This document shows, in pieces, positions 40,874 to 49,281 of a stretch of DNA of 64,000 nucleotides. The notes beneath the pieces were generated by a model. The model was not told where the DNA came from. It saw nothing but the letters and a program-made list of their open reading frames with translations, and did not search any database. Position numbers and translations under genes: made by a program. This DNA comes from JACVCJ01 sp052437175 (GTDB taxonomy: Bacteria > Bacteroidota > Bacteroidia > CAIKAF01), in assembly GCA_052437175.1 (NCBI GenBank), contig JBQVOK010000003.1:372001-436000 (forward strand), given 5' to 3'. The stretch's first letter is position 1, and every line of letters begins with the position of its first letter.

Positions 40874-42124
40874 TCAGAATTTCTCTTTCTTCTTTTTGCC
40901 TTTTTCGTCGTAACTGAACCAGGTGCCGGTTTTGCGGCCGTTTTCGTAGTTGCCTTTTGTTTTCAGTTTTCCGTCGGGATAGTACGCCGTGTATTCACCG
41001 GTATAGCGCCCCATGCTGTCCATGGTTGCCTGTACCTGGAGCTGTCCGTTTTCATAGTAGAGACTATAGAGGCCTTCGGGTTTTCCGTTGCTGTTGAGTG
41101 TAAGTGACTCTTCGTACTGTCCGTTGGTATAAAATTTCTGCTGCAGGCCTACACGGCGGCCATTCCGGTAGGTAACCAGCAGTTTTTTACCCCCGTCAGG
41201 ATAGTATTCCGTCCATTCGCCGTTGCGTTCTGCGGCGCTGTAGGAGCCCTGCTGTTTCAGGCTGCCGTTCTCATAGTAGTATTTCCAGGTGCCGTCCTCC
41301 TTATCGTTCAGCAGAGTGCCTTCGCGTACCAGTTTACCCTTTTCGTAATACTGCCACAGGCCGCTTTGCTTGCCCTTTTCATTATAATTTCCGCGGAAAC
41401 TGATGTCGCCGTTCTCTTCGTATTCCACATAGCTGCCGGTGCGCACGTCGTTCGTGAAATGGGTCTCCACATCTTTAGTGCCGTTTTCGTACCAGCCTGT
41501 AAAATCCCCGTCGCGTTTTCCGTTTTTGTAGTTGCCGCTTTCTTTCAGCTGTCCGTTGGGGTAATAGTTTTTAAAAGGTCCGTTTTTTTCTTCATTCTCG
41601 TTCAGGGTAAGGCTGGCCCTGGGATTCCCGTTCTCGTAGAAGTAATCGACCTGCCCCACGAGTACGCCGCAGAGTGTAGATCCTTTAATTTTTACCTGGC
41701 CGTTCTCGTACAGTTCGGTATAAGGCTGGGGTGTGGCGGGACTGTATTTTTCGAACTTTACCGTACGGCCGGCCACGAACAGGTTCTTATCCTTGCCGTC
41801 GACCGTTACAGAAGCCTTTTTTTCCAGCACTTTCAGGGTGCATCTGCCGGCGGAGGTGGAAACCACTTCCACGTAACCGATGGATATCCAGCCAGTCATA
41901 ATGCCGCCGAAGAGCTTCTCTTCAAACTTTTTATACAGGTCGCCCCGGTCGCCCGCTTTGGGCAGATCGCCTTCCAGGTCGCGGATCACCGGGCGGGTAT
42001 TGGAATTATCGGCCAGAATGCCTTCGAACACCAGGTCGGGTTCGGGACATTTTTCAGTGGTCTGGGCCAGGGCCTTCGTAAAGAGGATGAGGCCGGCGGC
42101 TAAAAGGAGTGTGCGGGCATACAT
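40874..42124 (-). CDS. MORN-like (YwqK-type) repeat protein
   Basis: A 416-residue exported protein with a signal peptide (residues 1-17, ALAQ). After a preamble comes a long array of MORN-variant/YwqK repeats, each about 23 residues: YENGQVKIKG, FYENGNPRASL, YYPNGQLKESGNYKNGKRDGDF, YENGTKDVETHF, YENGSLKQQGSY, YYPDGKLKTKGNYENGRKTG. YwqK-type repeats are often labelled antitoxin by homology, but here the length, the signal peptide and the lack of a toxin gene point to an exported beta-rich binding protein. Single gene between two sugar-biosynthesis units. Confidence 0.82.
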   Translation of the reverse strand: MYARTLLLAAGLILFTKALAQTTEKCPEPDLVFEGILADNSNTRPVIRDLEGDLPKAGDRGDLYKKFEEKLFGGIMTGWISIGYVEVVSTSAGRCTLKVLEKKASVTVDGKDKNLFVAGRTVKFEKYSPATPQPYTELYENGQVKIKGSTLCGVLVGQVDYFYENGNPRASLTLNENEEKNGPFKNYYPNGQLKESGNYKNGKRDGDFTGWYENGTKDVETHFTNDVRTGSYVEYEENGDISFRGNYNEKGKQSGLWQYYEKGKLVREGTLLNDKEDGTWKYYYENGSLKQQGSYSAAERNGEWTEYYPDGGKKLLVTYRNGRRVGLQQKFYTNGQYEESLTLNSNGKPEGLYSLYYENGQLQVQATMDSMGRYTGEYTAYYPDGKLKTKGNYENGRKTGTWFSYDEKGKKKKEKF

Positions 42125-42321
42125 AGCGTTGCAGGTTTTATTCAGCAAAGCAAAGAAAATCAGGCCAGAACTCAAAAAAAAGACGTTTGAACAGGCTGTA
42201 ATACACGGTGAATGAGCCGGAAGCCGGGGTGAATGTATCTAAAAGAAATACAGTCAACCCCTAAGCACAGTCTTTGCGCTTATATAACAGGAACTTTATC
42301 GTACATTTTAAAAAGAGATAT

Positions 42322-42329
42322 TAGATTTG
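42322..42329 (+). promoter_or_regulatory. -7 box of the 6-dehydrogenase/rfbB operon
   Basis: Exact TAGATTTG. It gives a leader of about 50 bases before the ATG at 42380. Confidence 0.55.
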
Positions 42330-42379
42330 CAGCTGATTTTCAAATTTTGATCAAAAGCGGGGAACCGCAGAAAACATAT

Positions 42380-43672
42380 ATGAGTATATACGATCAGCTG
42401 ACAGGTAAAGAAGCAAAACTGGCCGTGATCGGCCTGGGATATGTAGGTTTGCCCATTGCACTGGCCTTTGCCCGCAAAGTAAAAGTGATCGGGTTCGATA
42501 TCAATGCCCGCCGCGTGGAAATGATGCGCCAGGGGATCGACCCCAGCAATGAACTCGAAAGCTCGGAATTCGAGAACTGTGCTATTGAATTTACCGATTC
42601 GCTCGACGTGCTGAAAGAGGCCCGCTTTTTTGTAGTGGCGGTTCCCACACCGATCGATTCGCATAACCTGCCCGACCTTACACCCCTGCTGAAAGCCAGC
42701 GAGACCGTGGGTAAGGTGCTGAAAAAAGGCGATTACGTAGTGTTTGAATCCACCGTGTACCCCGGCTGTACCGAAGATGACTGTATCCCGGTGCTGGAGC
42801 GTGTAAGCGGACTCAAATGGAAAGAAGATTTTGCAGTAGGATATTCCCCCGAACGCATTAACCCGGGCGACCGGGAACATACCCTGGCCCGCGTGATCAA
42901 GGTGGTGAGCGGCGATGGGCCCGAATCCCTGGAACAGATCGCAAAGACCTATGAACTGGTGGTGGACGCCGGTGTACACCGTGCCGCCAGCATCAAAACG
43001 GCTGAGGCTGCAAAAATTATTGAAAATACCCAGCGCGACCTGAATATTGCCCTGATGAACGAACTTTCGGTGATCTTCAGCAAAATGGGCATCAATACCT
43101 ACGATGTGCTCGAAGCCGCCGGTACCAAATGGAACTTCCTGCGTTTTACGCCGGGACTGGTCGGCGGACATTGCATCGGGGTAGATCCGTATTACCTTAC
43201 ACACAAAAGTACCCAGCTGGGTTACCATGCCAAGGTGATCACCAGCGGCCGCGAGATCAACGACTATATGGGTGCGCATGTGGCCCGCCAGATCGTAAAA
43301 CGGCTCATTGCCAAGGACGTGTCGCTGAAATCGTCACGCGTACTGGTGATGGGCGTTACCTTCAAGGAAAACGTAACGGATATACGCAATTCCAAAGTGA
43401 TCGACGTGATCCGGGAGTTCGAAAGTTACGGCCTCAAGGTGGATGCCATCGACCCGCATGCCGATGCACAGGAGTTTGAACACGAATACCAGTGCCGCCT
43501 GGCCGCTGCTGCCAATGGTCGTTACGAGGCCGTGGTACTGGCCGTTTCCCACGATGAATATAAAAACTTCGGAGAGGCCGACTTTGCCGCACTGCTTTCA
43601 GAGAACGGCGTTTTTGCCGACCTGAAGGGTTTGTACCGCAGCAAATTCGCCTTCGATTACTGGAGCTTATAA
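42380..43672 (+). CDS. UDP-N-acetylhexosamine 6-dehydrogenase (WbpA/TviB/WbpO type)
   Basis: A 430-residue nucleotide-sugar dehydrogenase. VIGLGYVGLP (residues 16-25) binds NAD; PTPID, STVYPGCTED and FAVGYSPERINPGDREHT are family marks; Cys265 in GGHCIGVDPYY is the catalytic cysteine for the two-step oxidation of C6. SPERINPGD and the subsequent KVVSG are closer to the UDP-N-acetylhexosamine group (TviB/WbpO/WbpA) than to UDP-glucose dehydrogenases. Its product, a UDP-N-acetyl-hexuronic acid, is the substrate for the WbpB-like enzyme encoded at 39747. The start at 42380 follows the promoter; rfbB begins two bases after its stop. Confidence 0.88.
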   Translation: MSIYDQLTGKEAKLAVIGLGYVGLPIALAFARKVKVIGFDINARRVEMMRQGIDPSNELESSEFENCAIEFTDSLDVLKEARFFVVAVPTPIDSHNLPDLTPLLKASETVGKVLKKGDYVVFESTVYPGCTEDDCIPVLERVSGLKWKEDFAVGYSPERINPGDREHTLARVIKVVSGDGPESLEQIAKTYELVVDAGVHRAASIKTAEAAKIIENTQRDLNIALMNELSVIFSKMGINTYDVLEAAGTKWNFLRFTPGLVGGHCIGVDPYYLTHKSTQLGYHAKVITSGREINDYMGAHVARQIVKRLIAKDVSLKSSRVLVMGVTFKENVTDIRNSKVIDVIREFESYGLKVDAIDPHADAQEFEHEYQCRLAAAANGRYEAVVLAVSHDEYKNFGEADFAALLSENGVFADLKGLYRSKFAFDYWSL

Positions 43673-43674
43673 GC

Positions 43675-44736
43675 ATGCAGGCGTATCGCAGAAATATTAT
43701 CATTACGGGCGGATCGGGCTTCATCGGTTCGCATGTGGTACGCCTCTTCGTGAATACGTACCCCGACTACCGTATCATCAATTTCGATAAACTGACCTAT
43801 GCCGGTAATCCCGAGAACCTGCGGGATGTAGAGAAGGCCCCCAATTACGTTTTTATACAGGGCGATATCTGCGATGCCGCGGCCCTGAACGCCGTTTTTG
43901 AAGAATATGCGCCGGACGGGCTTATACACCTGGCCGCCGAAAGTCATGTAGACCGCAGTATTGAAGGGCCCGAAGCCTTTGTACAGACCAATGTACTGGG
44001 TACATTCACCCTGCTGGAGGCCGTCCGTAAATACTGGAAGAACCGTACGGACGTGTGTTTTCACCACGTAAGCACCGACGAAGTGTTCGGTTCCCTGGGC
44101 GACGAAGGCTTTTTTACGGAGCGTACGCCGTACGATCCACAGAGCCCCTACTCGGCCAGCAAAGCTGCTTCGGACCATTTTGTGCGTGCCTATTTCAATA
44201 CATACGGGATCCCTGTGGTCATTACCAACTGCAGTAACAATTACGGTCCCAATCATTTCCCGGAAAAGCTTATTCCGCTGGCCATTACGCGCATACAGGA
44301 AAAACAGCCGATACCGGTATACGGCAAGGGCGAAAATGTACGCGACTGGCTGTACGCGCCCGATCATGCCCGGGCCATCGACCTCGTGTTCCATAAGGGA
44401 AAACGCGGCGAAAGCTATAATGTAGGCGGCTTTAATGAGTGGAGCAATATAGATCTGATCCGCCTGCTTTGCACGATTATGGACCGCAAGCTGGGCCGGG
44501 AGCCCGGCGAATCGCAACAGCTGATCACCTTTGTGACGGACCGTCCGGGGCACGACCACCGCTATGCCATTGATGCAGGGCGCATAAAAGCAGAACTGGG
44601 CTGGGAACCTTCGGTAAGCTTCGAGGAAGGCCTGGAAAAAACGGTGGACTGGTACCTGGCCAATACGGACTGGACGGATCATGTACGCAACGGTTCTTAC
44701 CGCGATTACATCCGCCGGCAGTATAACGAAGAATAA
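43675..44736 (+). CDS. rfbB: dTDP-glucose 4,6-dehydratase
   Basis: A 353-residue extended short-chain dehydrogenase with GGSGFIG (residues 12-18), VSTDEVFG (TDE 134-136) and the YSASK pair Tyr159 and Lys163, plus SNNYGPNHFPEKLIP and NVRDWLY of RfbB. It converts dTDP-glucose to dTDP-4-keto-6-deoxyglucose, a precursor for deoxysugars of surface polysaccharides. It starts two bases after the 6-dehydrogenase stop, so it is translated from the same mRNA. No rfbA, rfbC or rfbD lies in the window. Cytoplasmic. Confidence 0.92.
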   Translation: MQAYRRNIIITGGSGFIGSHVVRLFVNTYPDYRIINFDKLTYAGNPENLRDVEKAPNYVFIQGDICDAAALNAVFEEYAPDGLIHLAAESHVDRSIEGPEAFVQTNVLGTFTLLEAVRKYWKNRTDVCFHHVSTDEVFGSLGDEGFFTERTPYDPQSPYSASKAASDHFVRAYFNTYGIPVVITNCSNNYGPNHFPEKLIPLAITRIQEKQPIPVYGKGENVRDWLYAPDHARAIDLVFHKGKRGESYNVGGFNEWSNIDLIRLLCTIMDRKLGREPGESQQLITFVTDRPGHDHRYAIDAGRIKAELGWEPSVSFEEGLEKTVDWYLANTDWTDHVRNGSYRDYIRRQYNEE

Positions 44737-44828
44737 GCGCTTCTTCTTTCCTCTTTTATTTTTTTACTCTGTAAATCAGCAGGATGTCTCTGTTCGGGAT
44801 GCTTTTTTCGGCATTTTGAGTGGTATTA

Positions 44829-44883
44829 TTTTGCCGTGTGGATTTAATCGGTACTTTTGTAAAGTCTACTAATCAAGTAGACT
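44829..44883 (+). promoter_or_regulatory. Peroxiredoxin promoter with start-site palindrome
   Basis: A -33 TTTG at 44829-44832 and an exact TACTTTTG -7 box at 44852-44859 are 19 bases apart. Right at the expected start of transcription lies the inverted repeat AGTCTACT/AGTAGACT (44863-44870 and 44876-44883, 5-base spacer). It may be an operator or a hairpin at the 5' end of the mRNA. Confidence 0.6.
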
Positions 44884-44914
44884 AATAAAAAAGAAACTAA
44901 AACATATCGCTTAT

Positions 44915-45550
44915 ATGAGTTTACGATTAGGAGATATAGCGCCCGATTTCCGGGCGGAGTCATCGGAGGGAGAGATCCGTTTTCACGAATACCTGGGCGA
45001 TTCCTGGGGTGTACTGTTTTCGCACCCGGCTGATTTTACGCCGGTTTGTACTACGGAACTGGGCCGCACGGCCAAGCTGAAGGGCGAGTTCGAAAAACGC
45101 AACGTAAAGGCCCTGGCCCTGAGTGTAGATGATGTAGAGTCGCACAAACGCTGGATAAACGATATCAACGAGACCCAGCAAACGGAAGTGAACTTCCCGA
45201 TCATTGCCGATAAGGACCGCGAGGTGGCCGGTCTGTACGACATGATCCACCCGAACGCTTCGGAAACATTTACCGTACGTTCGTTGTTTGTGATCGGTCC
45301 GGATAAAAAGGTAAAGCTCAGCATTACCTACCCGGCCAGCACGGGCCGCAACTTCGACGAGGTGCTGCGCGTGATCGACAGCCTGCAGCTCACGGCAAAC
45401 TATAGCGTAGCTACGCCTGCCGACTGGAAGCAGGGCGAAGATGTGGTGGTGGTACCCTCCATCCCCACAGCCGATATCCCCGGCCGTTTTCCCAAGGGAT
45501 ACACCGAGGTAAAGCCCTATCTGCGGCTTACGCCTCAACCGAACCTGTAA
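44915..45550 (+). CDS. 1-Cys peroxiredoxin (Prx6 type)
   Basis: A 211-residue AhpC/TSA-superfamily peroxidase. The peroxidatic cysteine is Cys45 in DFTPVCTTE; no other cysteine exists in the protein, so it cannot form a resolving disulfide within itself, which defines the 1-Cys, Prx6-like group. The long C-terminal domain ending PGRFPKGYTEVKPYLR is also typical. It reduces hydrogen peroxide and organic hydroperoxides in the cytoplasm, using an external thiol. Its promoter has a perfect palindrome at the start site, consistent with control by a redox regulator. Single gene, ended by the hairpin at 45566. Confidence 0.9.
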   Translation: MSLRLGDIAPDFRAESSEGEIRFHEYLGDSWGVLFSHPADFTPVCTTELGRTAKLKGEFEKRNVKALALSVDDVESHKRWINDINETQQTEVNFPIIADKDREVAGLYDMIHPNASETFTVRSLFVIGPDKKVKLSITYPASTGRNFDEVLRVIDSLQLTANYSVATPADWKQGEDVVVVPSIPTADIPGRFPKGYTEVKPYLRLTPQPNL

Positions 45551-45565
45551 TGTTGTTTCGCTGTA

Positions 45566-45602
45566 TAAAAAGGGGTTCTTCGTAAGGAGAATCCCTTTTT
45601 TC
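45566..45602 (+). terminator. Terminator of the peroxiredoxin gene
   Basis: AGGGGTTCT and AGAATCCCT pair with one wobble, followed by six T residues. Confidence 0.8.
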
Positions 45603-45659
45603 GTAGTATGCTCTGCGTGAAATAGTCTTAATTTCCTTGCGGGATCATAAATCTTGCAT

Positions 45660-45667
45660 TACCTTTG
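45660..45667 (+). promoter_or_regulatory. -7 box upstream of the glutamate-synthase-like gene
   Basis: Exact TACCTTTG. Transcription from here gives a leader of about 250 bases before the ATG at 45924, containing a short ORF and a hairpin. The region has no other gene. Confidence 0.5.
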
Positions 45668-45692
45668 TGCCGTAATTATCATTCAGGTTTAG

Positions 45693-45800
45693 ATGATGAA
45701 TCTGCCGTCTTTTAAGTTTCTGCACGCCTCATTTACCCCGGGGCATCGTCATAAATGGACTGTTATTTTCCTTTCAAATAATAAAGCCTTTATCCATTAA
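45693..45800 (+). CDS. Possible leader ORF
   Basis: A 35-codon frame with ATG at 45693 (ATGATG) and a TAA at 45798-45800, within the long leader of the glutamate-synthase-like gene. The product is short, with no signal or helix that stands out (His, Lys and Phe rich). It ends exactly at the start of a hairpin. It could be a leader peptide or chance. Confidence 0.25.
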   Translation: MMNLPSFKFLHASFTPGHRHKWTVIFLSNNKAFIH

Positions 45801-45826
45801 TCCCCCGTTATTTCTTTCACGGGGGA
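45801..45826 (+). promoter_or_regulatory. Leader hairpin
   Basis: TCCCCCGT pairs exactly with ACGGGGGA around a 10-base loop. No T run follows, so it is not a standard terminator; it may control translation or be an RNA-stability element. It begins one base after the stop of the preceding short ORF. Confidence 0.4.
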
Positions 45827-45923
45827 AGAATACCAGGCATTTACGCAGCACCGTATTTCGTATACGGATGTTTGTTGCAGATCATTTTTTAAAACGCATA
45901 TATAATTGTCAATTTATTCGAAG

Positions 45924-47498
45924 ATGAGTAAGAATAAAACGCACATCCCGGTTGGGCCTTTTCTCCTGGTCTGGGGTTTCAGTTTTGCACTGCTGGCCGG
46001 TTTCAGCCTGCTGGTAGCCATACACGCCATTTCGCAGATGTGGCTTTTTGTTCCCCTGGTGCTGCTGGGCCTGGTGGCATTCGACACCTTCCAGAGCAAG
46101 CACGCTATCCGCAAGAACTATCCCCTGGTAGGGCGCCTGCGTTACCTGTTCGAATCGGTGCGTCCCGAACTGCGCCAGTACTTTTTCGAGGGCGAGCTGG
46201 ACGGTAAACCCTTCAACCGCCGCCAGCGTTCCATTGTGTATCAGCGGGCCAAGAACGAAAAGCAGACCATTTCTTTCGGTATGCAGGACGATCCCAACCG
46301 CATCGGCTATGAATGGGCGGCGCATTCGGTGTATCCCAAACAGGCCGACTACACCAAATTCCGCGTAATGATCGGTAACGACCAGTGCAAACAGCCGTAC
46401 CATGCCAGTATTCTGAACATCGGGGCCATGAGTTACGGAGCCCTGAGTAAAACGGCCATCAGCTCGCTGAACAAAGGTGCCAAAGAAGGCGGCTTTGCGC
46501 ATAACACGGGCGAAGGCGGTATCAGCGATTACCACCTGCAGGGGGCCGACGTTATCTGGCAGATCGGTACGGGCTATTTCGGCTGCCGCCAGCCCGACGG
46601 TCGTTTCAGCGAAGTGCTTTTCGCCGAACGTTCTTCCATGCCGCAGGTGAAAATGATCGAACTGAAACTTTCGCAGGGTGCCAAACCCGGTCACGGGGGA
46701 CTGCTGCCGGCGGAGAAAAATACACCCGAAATTGCCAAAATACGTAGTATAGAGCCCTATACCACCGTGCATTCACCCTCGGCACACAGCGCCTTCAGCA
46801 ATCCCGTGGAGCTTACTTACTTTATCGGTAAACTGCGCGAGCTTTCCGGGGGAAAACCGGTAGGCTTTAAGCTGTGTATCGGCCGCCGCAGTGAATTTAC
46901 GGATATCGTGGATGCCATGCGTACAACGGGCATCTACCCCGATTTTATTACGGTTGACGGTGCCGAAGGCGGTACCGGTGCCGCTCCGCTCGAATTCATC
47001 GATCACATGGGTATGGCCCTCAACGATGCCCTGGTATTTGTAAATAAAACGCTCACGGAGGCGGGTATCCGCAACCAGATCCGTATACTGGCTTCCGGAA
47101 AGGTGATCACGGCCTTTGATATTGCCCGCACCCTGGCCCTGGGCGCCGACGCCTGCTACAGTGCCCGCGGTATGATGTTCTCCCTGGGTTGTATACAGGC
47201 CCTGAAATGCGACAGCGGTAAATGTCCCGTGGGTATTGCCACCCAGGAAAAAGCTCTCTATAAAGGGATCGACATTACCGATAAGAGCGTGCGCGTAGCC
47301 AATTTCCACAAGAATACCATGAAGGCCCTGGCCGACTTTATCGGTTCCTGCGGCTGTGAAAACATTACGGACCTGCGCCCGGAAATGTTCTATAAACGTA
47401 CGCAGACCAATGAGAACCGCGACTTTGGCGAACTGTACGGCATCGGTAAGGACAAAGATCAGTCCCGCGAGAAGCCCTTTGTCTTTGCGCACAACTAA
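45924..47498 (+). CDS. FMN-binding glutamate synthase-like membrane protein
   Basis: A 524-residue protein. Two hydrophobic helices near the N-terminus (FLLVWGFSFALLAGFSLLV and WLFVPLVLLGLVAF) anchor it to the membrane. The main part is the FMN-binding domain of glutamate synthase: NIGAMSYGALSKTAI, HNTGEGGISDYHLQGADVIWQIGTGYFGCR, KPGHGGLLPAEK and the DGAEGGTGAAPLEF phosphate loop, then the C-terminal CDSGKCPVGIATQ cysteines. Such stand-alone domain proteins exist in many Bacteroidota; they lack the glutaminase part of GltB. The reaction is unknown, probably an FMN-dependent oxidoreduction. Start at 45924 chosen for the membrane helix order. Confidence 0.82.
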   Translation: MSKNKTHIPVGPFLLVWGFSFALLAGFSLLVAIHAISQMWLFVPLVLLGLVAFDTFQSKHAIRKNYPLVGRLRYLFESVRPELRQYFFEGELDGKPFNRRQRSIVYQRAKNEKQTISFGMQDDPNRIGYEWAAHSVYPKQADYTKFRVMIGNDQCKQPYHASILNIGAMSYGALSKTAISSLNKGAKEGGFAHNTGEGGISDYHLQGADVIWQIGTGYFGCRQPDGRFSEVLFAERSSMPQVKMIELKLSQGAKPGHGGLLPAEKNTPEIAKIRSIEPYTTVHSPSAHSAFSNPVELTYFIGKLRELSGGKPVGFKLCIGRRSEFTDIVDAMRTTGIYPDFITVDGAEGGTGAAPLEFIDHMGMALNDALVFVNKTLTEAGIRNQIRILASGKVITAFDIARTLALGADACYSARGMMFSLGCIQALKCDSGKCPVGIATQEKALYKGIDITDKSVRVANFHKNTMKALADFIGSCGCENITDLRPEMFYKRTQTNENRDFGELYGIGKDKDQSREKPFVFAHN

Positions 47499-47522
47499 AA
47501 AGTAATACATATAGGTTTACCG

Positions 47523-47552
47523 AAAACCTGTTCCGTTTTGGGGGCAGGTTTT
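47523..47552. terminator. Bidirectional terminator
   Basis: AAAACCTG and CAGGTTTT pair, flanked by A on one side and eight T on the other, between the glutamate-synthase-like gene and the AEC transporter gene. Confidence 0.75.
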
Positions 47553-47554
47553 TT

Positions 47555-48457
47555 TTAGCGCAGTACCAGCCACCAGCCTGCCGTGCTAACAAAGGAGACC
47601 AGGATGCTGATGCCAATGAGCCGGTTGATAAGTGCAGGATTGAGGCGGTATTCGTCGGCTACGATGCTGAGCGAAAGCAGTACGGGCATGGCCGATTCAA
47701 AAACGGCGATCTGTGGCACGGGATCTTTGATATTGTCTGCCAGCAGCAGACATACGGCGTAGACGAGGGCCGGGGCCAGTATAAGTTTGTAGGAAAGAAC
47801 GGCCGACATAGGGCGGATGTCCCTGCGCCAGCCTTCAAAATTCAGCTGCAGCCCGATGGAGAACAGGGCCAGGGGAGCTACGGTGCCGGCCAGGGTATTG
47901 AAAAGCGGGTTCAGCGGCGTAATGTCTACAAATGCCGGTAAACTGAGAGCAGCCGCACAGCCGATCAGGGGCGGAAAGGAAGCTACTTTACGGAGCAGCA
48001 TCGGCAGAGAAAGCGCGTGGGAGCCCGAACCCCGCACGGCCAGCGTAATACCGAAGACCGAAAAAATAAGAAAGGTTACCTGGTCACAGATCACGGCCAG
48101 GGGCAGTTTATCTTCGCCGAAATAGGCCATAATAAGCGGGAAACCGACAAAGGATGTATTGCAGAGTCCGGCGGCCAGTTGCAACCCGGTGGTGGTGGGT
48201 TTGTCCAGCCTGCGGAAGCGGCCGTACCAGGTGCCGAACAGTACGCCTCCGCCGAAGACGATCAGCGGTGCCAGGGCGGGGATCAGCATTTCGCGGCTCC
48301 AGGTAATACCGGGCAGGTATTTAAAGGATACAGCCGGCAGGGCCAGGTAAATGATCCAGGTATTGATGCCTTTATGCACATCGCGGGGGAGCATACCTGA
48401 ACGCCGGAGCAGGTAACCCGCCCCGATGCAAACGGCTATCAGTATAAATGAATTCAT
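47555..48457 (-). CDS. AEC (auxin efflux carrier) family transporter
   Basis: A 300-residue integral membrane protein with ten hydrophobic segments and an inverted-repeat layout typical of the AEC family; the NSFILIAVCIGAGYLLRR opening, the GLCNTSFVGFPLI motif near residues 108-120 and the ESAMPVLLSLSIVADEY end are shared with members. AEC carriers move small carboxylates such as malate or amino acids. Substrate not evident. A TACCTTCG box at 48482-48489 (minus) may be its promoter. The ATG at 48457 is preferred over an upstream one because the transmembrane region begins there. Confidence 0.84.
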   Translation of the reverse strand: MNSFILIAVCIGAGYLLRRSGMLPRDVHKGINTWIIYLALPAVSFKYLPGITWSREMLIPALAPLIVFGGGVLFGTWYGRFRRLDKPTTTGLQLAAGLCNTSFVGFPLIMAYFGEDKLPLAVICDQVTFLIFSVFGITLAVRGSGSHALSLPMLLRKVASFPPLIGCAAALSLPAFVDITPLNPLFNTLAGTVAPLALFSIGLQLNFEGWRRDIRPMSAVLSYKLILAPALVYAVCLLLADNIKDPVPQIAVFESAMPVLLSLSIVADEYRLNPALINRLIGISILVSFVSTAGWWLVLR

Positions 48458-48538
48458 GAACCCTCTGCTGTAGATCGGGTACGAAGGTATATACAAAAAG
48501 ACGGGAGAGGGTATTAAATGCGCTAAATAGTACTGCGT

Positions 48539-49276
48539 TTATTTAACAGCAATGCCGATACTGACGCCGCCCCGGATATCGTAGGGGATAACGCCCAGCG
48601 ATTTGGTGGTGAAGCGGTCCTGCGGGCTGCCCATGGTATTCCACTGGTAATAGTTATAACCCGCACCGGCAAAAATGTTGATGGCGAACCAGTTACCCAG
48701 TATCCACTGGTAACCGGCCACACCCCCGGCTGCGCCCATGTGTATCTGGGCCTTATGGCGGCTTACGCTCGCGTTTTGCGTTAGCGGATCGTAGGAATCT
48801 TCGTAGGTAGAAATAAGGCGGTAGAAATGATACTGCAGGTAGGGGGCCATGTAAAACCCGCGCAGGGCCTTTTTCCAGGGATAAAAACGGAATTCGAGAA
48901 TGCCGCCTGCCGTCATAAAATTGGTGGGATAGACCCGGCCGCTTACATCGGTATAGATACGGTTACTGCCGAAAAAGCCGTTGATGTTCACGGAAACCAG
49001 GGGCGAAATATAGCGTTCGTAGTCTACATTACCGATCAGTACAAAGGCTGAAACGGGATTTACCCGAATGGCGTTCTTGCGCACTTCCTTATCCCATTTG
49101 AAATCGTAATGGGTCGAAATGGTGTCTTTAAGGTTCCGCAGCGGGCTTACCTTTTCTTTCGGTTTCTTTTCGCGGGGCTTTTTGCCGCCGGTGGCGGACG
49201 TATCTGTCTGAGCCCGGACTGCTGTGTTCAGTGAACCTATAAGTAGTACCAATATCAGACAGATACGTTTCTGCAT
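48539..49276 (-). CDS. DUF3575-like outer-membrane protein
   Basis: A 245-residue protein with a signal peptide (residues 1-22, ending VRAQT), a basic linker and a small barrel-like domain. The strands VSAFVLIGNVDYERYISPLVSVNINGFF, MTAGGILEFRFYPWKKALRGFYMAPYLQYHFYR, AAGGVAGYQWILGNWFAINIFAGAGYNYY match the DUF3575 pattern. It is the gene after fabD on the same strand, five bases downstream, but the functions are unrelated. Role unknown. Confidence 0.75.
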   Translation of the reverse strand: MQKRICLILVLLIGSLNTAVRAQTDTSATGGKKPREKKPKEKVSPLRNLKDTISTHYDFKWDKEVRKNAIRVNPVSAFVLIGNVDYERYISPLVSVNINGFFGSNRIYTDVSGRVYPTNFMTAGGILEFRFYPWKKALRGFYMAPYLQYHFYRLISTYEDSYDPLTQNASVSRHKAQIHMGAAGGVAGYQWILGNWFAINIFAGAGYNYYQWNTMGSPQDRFTTKSLGVIPYDIRGGVSIGIAVK

Positions 49277-49281
49277 AGGGC

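Noticed and set aside
40874..42124. Toxin-antitoxin label for the YwqK-type repeat protein
   Set aside because: The repeats have that name by homology only; the protein has a signal peptide and no toxin gene lies beside it.
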